64,000 bases of DNA. Origin: Nitrospina sp052156635. Its GTDB lineage: Bacteria; Nitrospinota; Nitrospinia; Nitrospinales; Nitrospinaceae. A program made the translations under genes and the position numbers. Shown in pieces: positions 60,571 through 64,000 of the stretch. The notes under the pieces were generated by a model. That model ran no database searches. It was not told where the DNA came from and worked only from the letters and a program-made list of their open reading frames with translations. The first letter of the stretch is position 1; each line of letters begins with the position of its first letter. The stretch is from assembly GCF_052156635.1 (NCBI RefSeq), contig NZ_JBQKUO010000004.1, positions 62,001 to 126,000 on the forward strand, in the 5' to 3' direction.

Positions 60571-60900
60571 ATGAAACTCACGGTTTCAGGGCGCCAGTTG
60601 AAAATCACGCAGGCAATGGAAGACCATTTGACCCAAAAATTGAACAAGACCTTGAGAAACCTCGATGACTCTGCCGACGTCCATGTTGCTCTAGCTGTCG
60701 AAAAGCATCGCCATTTTGCTGAAATCACCTTAAAGGAGAAAGGCGTAACCGCACACAGCGAATCAGAGACCGACGACCTGTACCAGGCAATCGATCAGGC
60801 TATCGAAAAAATTGAAAAACAAGTAAACAAACACAGGGAAAAAATAAAAAGTAAAAAAATAAAGAAAAGCCAGGAAGAAAAAGACAAGCAGCTGGAATGA
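60571..60900 (+). CDS. hpf: Ribosome hibernation promoting factor (short form)
   Basis: HPF binds the small ribosomal subunit and promotes inactive dimers in stationary phase. The 109-residue protein (ATG at 60571 after AGGAG) shows MKLTVSGRQLKITQAMEDHL, the basic ALAVEKHRHFAEITLK strand and the ETDDLYQAIDQAIEKIEKQV helix. The C-terminal tail is very Lys-rich (REKIKSKKIKKSQEEKDKQ), which is longer than in E. coli HPF but far short of long-form HPF. It lies between rpoN and ptsN. Confidence 0.92.
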   Translation: MKLTVSGRQLKITQAMEDHLTQKLNKTLRNLDDSADVHVALAVEKHRHFAEITLKEKGVTAHSESETDDLYQAIDQAIEKIEKQVNKHREKIKSKKIKKSQEEKDKQLE

Positions 60901-60940
60901 ATATCTCCCCCTGACCTGTATACCGGACTCTGACATTCTC

Positions 60941-61405
60941 ATGAAAATCAGCGAAATAATAACAGAAGACTTCGTTCTCTCCAGCGTGTCCGCTTCCGAC
61001 AAAAAGGGGGTCTTGGCTGAGTTGGTTGAGTTTTTGAAAAAAAGAGGCGCAGTGGAAGACGGTAACGATCTTCTCACTGCATTGATCGAACGCGAAAAAC
61101 TGGGCAGTACCGGGATAGGAGAAAATGTTGCCCTGCCTCATGCCAAGGTCAAAAACCTGGATAGGATCGTAGCGGTTTTCGCCCGGTCAGTGAATGGTAT
61201 CGATTTCGAGTCACTGGATCAGAAGCCAGTGCATTTTATATGCCTGCTTCTGGCACCCGAGTCGTCAACCGGGCTGCACCTGAAGGCCCTGGCAAAAATC
61301 GCACGGCTGTTCAAAATCGAATCCCTGCGCGAAGCGATATTGAAAGCTCATGACACCACGGAAATTTACTCCCTGATCGAAGAGGAAGACGCGAAATTTA
61401 TATGA
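60941..61405 (+). CDS. ptsN: PTS-Ntr component EIIA (PtsN)
   Basis: PtsN is the terminal phosphoacceptor of the nitrogen phosphotransferase system and regulates potassium, phosphate and carbon metabolism. The 154-residue protein has the phospho-His67 in IGENVALPHAKVKNLDR, with FICLLLAPESSTGLHLKALA and a C-terminal helix. It follows hpf and precedes ptsI. Neither HPr (ptsH) nor HPr kinase is between them, nor is there any sugar permease. Confidence 0.94.
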   Translation: MKISEIITEDFVLSSVSASDKKGVLAELVEFLKKRGAVEDGNDLLTALIEREKLGSTGIGENVALPHAKVKNLDRIVAVFARSVNGIDFESLDQKPVHFICLLLAPESSTGLHLKALAKIARLFKIESLREAILKAHDTTEIYSLIEEEDAKFI

Positions 61406-61436
61406 TTGAAAGGCCAACCCCTTTTAAAAAGAACTT

Positions 61437-63209
61437 ATGAGCAAATACCCCGGTATCCCGGTTTCAAACGGAGTGTCCATCGGAAAGGCATATTTGCTGG
61501 ACCGATCCAAAGTCTGCGTGGTCAAGCGCAGTCTCGCCGATAATGAAGTCTCGGCGGAGATCACGCGCCTTCGCGAAGCCATTCAAATGTCCAAGGACCA
61601 GCTTCGCGACATCAAACAACGCACGAGTTCGGTAGCCGAAAAATACGCCATCATCCTGGACACCTACACCCTCCTGCTTGAAGACGACCTTCTGGTCAAT
61701 GAAACCATTGACAACATCAAACAGGACAAAATCAACGCAGAATGGGCCCTGAGCCGCACTCTCGACAAATTCACCAGCCTGTTCAACAACATCAACGACG
61801 ATTACCTGAAAGGCAAGCGCGACGACCTGGATCTTGTTGTTCATGGCGTTATCAAGAACCTCATCGGCCATCATCAGGAAAGCCTGGTGGATATCGATGA
61901 ACCCGTGATCATCGTCACCCATGCCCTCAGTCCTTCAGACACGATTGTGATGAACCGGGCTTTTATTCTAGGGATGGCGACAGAGGTCGGAGGCAAAACC
62001 TCGCATGTCGGGATATTCGCCTCGGCTCTCGGAATACCCGCTGTCGTCGGCGTCCCCAACATCACCGAGTACGTTAACTCCGGAGACATGGTCATTATCG
62101 ACGGTATCGAGGGCGAGGTGATCGTCAATCCCGATGAAAACACCCTCAACCATTTCAGGACAAAACAAAAAAACTACCTGCGTTACGAAAAGAAACTGCT
62201 CGACAACATCACTCTCAAATCGGAGACGATGGACGGAAACCCGGTTCAATTGATGGGCAATATAGAATCGGCGCACGAAGCCAGGGCGGTTCGGAAATAC
62301 GGCGGCGAAGGCATCGGCCTGTACCGGACCGAGTTCCTGTATCTCGGTGCCAATTCCCTGCCCACGGAAAACGACCTGTACGCCAATTTCAAGAGCGTCG
62401 TGCAGGCCATGGAACCCTACACCGTGGTCATTCGTACGCTGGATATCGGTGCGGACAAGCAGTTATACCATCTCGATCACGAAACCGAGGCCAACCCGGC
62501 CCTGGGCCTGCGCGGAATCCGTCTATCCCTCAAAAAACCGGACGTGTTTATCCGGCAGATCAAAGGGATTCTAAGAGCCAGCCTTTACGGGCGCGTTAAA
62601 ATCCTATACCCTATGATCACAAGCGTGGATGAAGTGCGGGAGGCCAACCACTGCCTCGAACAGGCAAAAAAAGAATTGAAACGGGCACAAATTCCTTTTG
62701 ATGAAAAAATCCCCGTAGGGGCAATGATTGAAACACCTTCCGCCGCCCTCACGGTCGATTCGATCCTCGGCGTAGTGGATTTTATCAGTATTGGTACCAA
62801 TGATCTGATACAATACGTGCTCGCCGTTGATCGGGTAAATGAGAATGTGGCCCATCTGTATCAGCCCTACCATCCCTCGGTCCTTAAAATTCTTCGACAG
62901 GTTTTTGAGACCGCTGCAGAAAAAGGCAAGCATGTTGCCATTTGTGGAGAGATGGGCGGCGACCCCATGGCCACATTCCTTCTCCTTGGGTTGGGGACGG
63001 TCCATGAATTGAGCATGGAACCCCATTCGATACCCAAGGTGAAAAAAATTCTGAGGAAGGTCACATTGGACGAGGCCCGGAAAATCGCGGACCACGCGTT
63101 GAGCCTGTCCACTGCTGAGGAGGTCAACCAGTTTATCACCAACGAAATGCGTACCCGCTTTCCGTCGGATTTCGACCGGGATCTCGCGTTTGGTGAAAAA
63201 ATATCTTGA
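61437..63209 (+). CDS. ptsI: PTS enzyme I
   Basis: Enzyme I transfers phosphate from phosphoenolpyruvate to HPr. The 590-residue protein has the phospho-His190 in GGKTSHVGIFASALGIPAVV and the PEP-binding regions GGEGIGLYRTEFLYLG, TLDIGADKQLYHL and IGTNDLIQYVLAVDRVNE. The catalytic Cys is in HVAICGEMGGDP. The histidine loop normally reads GGRTSHAAIMAR, so it is slightly divergent. No GAF domain is present, so it is the plain EI type. Its position after ptsN suggests it serves the regulatory PTS. Confidence 0.95.
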   Translation: MSKYPGIPVSNGVSIGKAYLLDRSKVCVVKRSLADNEVSAEITRLREAIQMSKDQLRDIKQRTSSVAEKYAIILDTYTLLLEDDLLVNETIDNIKQDKINAEWALSRTLDKFTSLFNNINDDYLKGKRDDLDLVVHGVIKNLIGHHQESLVDIDEPVIIVTHALSPSDTIVMNRAFILGMATEVGGKTSHVGIFASALGIPAVVGVPNITEYVNSGDMVIIDGIEGEVIVNPDENTLNHFRTKQKNYLRYEKKLLDNITLKSETMDGNPVQLMGNIESAHEARAVRKYGGEGIGLYRTEFLYLGANSLPTENDLYANFKSVVQAMEPYTVVIRTLDIGADKQLYHLDHETEANPALGLRGIRLSLKKPDVFIRQIKGILRASLYGRVKILYPMITSVDEVREANHCLEQAKKELKRAQIPFDEKIPVGAMIETPSAALTVDSILGVVDFISIGTNDLIQYVLAVDRVNENVAHLYQPYHPSVLKILRQVFETAAEKGKHVAICGEMGGDPMATFLLLGLGTVHELSMEPHSIPKVKKILRKVTLDEARKIADHALSLSTAEEVNQFITNEMRTRFPSDFDRDLAFGEKIS

Positions 63210-63300
63210 AACTCCCCCTCCCCATTAGCTGATTCCATCAGAAATCCGGTACACAGTTGTTTTTAGTTTTGATATGAACCATTGAACATAAGGATTCAAT

Positions 63301-64000
63301 ATGAGCATAGGAAATTACCTGTTTACTTCCGAATCGGTGTCCGAGGGACACCCCGACAAAATCTCTGACCAGATTTCCGACGCCATTCTCGACGAATGCC
63401 TGAAGGTGGACCCACTGTCACGGGTTGCCTGTGAAACCATGGTGACCACCGGTCTGGTGGTCATCGCTGGAGAAATCACCACCAACGCCCAGCTCGATTT
63501 CCAAGCCATCGCCCGCAAAACGATTGAGGAAATCGGTTACAACGATTCCGAGATGGGTTTCGATTATAAATCCTGCGGCGTGCTCGTCACCGTGGACAAG
63601 CAGTCCCAGGACATCGCGCAAGGCGTGGACGACGACAAGAAAGAACAGGGTGCGGGCGACCAGGGCATGATGTTCGGTTTCGCCACCAATGAAACTCCCG
63701 AGTTGATGCCGTCGCCGATTCTGTTTTCGCACAAACTGGTGAAGAAAATGGCCGAACTTCGCAAAAACGGAAAACTGCCCTACCTGCGGCCGGACAGCAA
63801 ATCCCAAGTCTCGGTCCGCTATGATGAATGGAAGCCGGTCGGGGTGGAAACCGTTGTCATCTCCACCCAGCACGCGCCGAAGGTCAGCAACAAAAAGATC
63901 AAGGAAGACCTGATCAAGCACGTGATCAACCCCATCATTCCGGAAAAATTGCGTGCCAAGAAAATGAAAATCCACATCAACCCCACCGGCCGCTTTGTGA
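63301..64000 (+). CDS. metK: S-adenosylmethionine synthetase, N-terminal part (cut by window edge)
   Basis: MetK makes S-adenosylmethionine from methionine and ATP. About 233 residues are present and the frame continues past base 64000. Motifs are FTSESVSEGHPDKISDQISD, VTVDKQSQDIAQGVDDDK and GAGDQGMMFGFATNETPELM, which contain the substrate-binding His, Asp and Lys. AAGGA precedes the ATG. No SAM riboswitch is visible in the 91 bases upstream of the start. ahcY, the next methyl-cycle enzyme, is far away at 11 kb. Confidence 0.96.
   Translation, partial: MSIGNYLFTSESVSEGHPDKISDQISDAILDECLKVDPLSRVACETMVTTGLVVIAGEITTNAQLDFQAIARKTIEEIGYNDSEMGFDYKSCGVLVTVDKQSQDIAQGVDDDKKEQGAGDQGMMFGFATNETPELMPSPILFSHKLVKKMAELRKNGKLPYLRPDSKSQVSVRYDEWKPVGVETVVISTQHAPKVSNKKIKEDLIKHVINPIIPEKLRAKKMKIHINPTGRFV

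Noticed and set aside
63210..63300. Possible SAM riboswitch before metK
   Set aside because: Only 91 bases are available and no conserved SAM-I or SAM-II elements or terminator hairpin are visible.

Overview
The window is a chromosomal stretch of a Gram-negative bacterium, moderately GC-rich and densely coded on both strands. An outer membrane is implied by lptC-lptA-lptB, an MsbA-type lipid flippase and a LapA-domain protein. There is no rRNA, tRNA, insertion sequence, prophage or CRISPR array. The gene mix suggests a Nitrospinota (Nitrospina-like) or deltaproteobacterium-like lineage: a two-USP protein fused to PCP_red domains, a SmbP-like metal binder, RpoN next to Lpt and PTS-Ntr genes, an OleA/OleB pair and a eukaryotic-type UGPase. 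That placement is recognition from memory, not a database result.

Layout. 1-13 kb: the 5' part of mfd (cut by the window edge), the putrescine pair aguB-aguA, a PhyH-type dioxygenase, two small membrane proteins, a periplasmic rhodanese and a SmbP-like protein. Then comes a flgB-fliE pair behind a near-perfect sigma-54 promoter, facing a large GAF-GAF-GAF-AAA+ sigma-54 activator across a TTATGA-repeat region. SpoVG-like and ahcY genes follow. 13-20 kb: a MerR regulator with a thioredoxin-like partner, the operon msbA-oleA-oleB (head-to-head hydrocarbon synthesis), and a stress protein with an unusual domain string. 20-32 kb: a class II aldolase with a structured leader, an M16 protease, an EamA transporter, a three-part LplT-PlsC-Aas fusion, a ceramidase-like membrane protein overlapping a secreted lipase, a VOC protein and moaC-moaD-moaE.

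32-47 kb: an AddB-like/RecB-like helicase-nuclease pair, clpB, trxB and the alaC-hom-thrC operon, then a membrane-anchored trypsin-like protease. 47-57 kb: uppP, an unknown secreted protein with a long leader, a TVP38 protein, ugp, glgP followed by two tandem paralogues of an unrecognised family, nnr and tsaE. 57-64 kb: the run lptC-lptA-lptB-rpoN-hpf-ptsN-ptsI and the 5' part of metK.

The genes connect in several ways. RpoN and its activator with a likely target promoter are all in the window. ahcY and metK are two enzymes of the methyl cycle. msbA, oleAB, Aas, the ceramidase-like/lipase pair and Lpt all concern envelope lipids. The clearest candidates for new biology are the sigma-54 flgB-fliE module lacking flgC, oleAB behind msbA, the USP/zinc-ribbon/PCP_red protein, the tandem unknown paralogues after glgP, and the ceramidase-like/lipase overlap.
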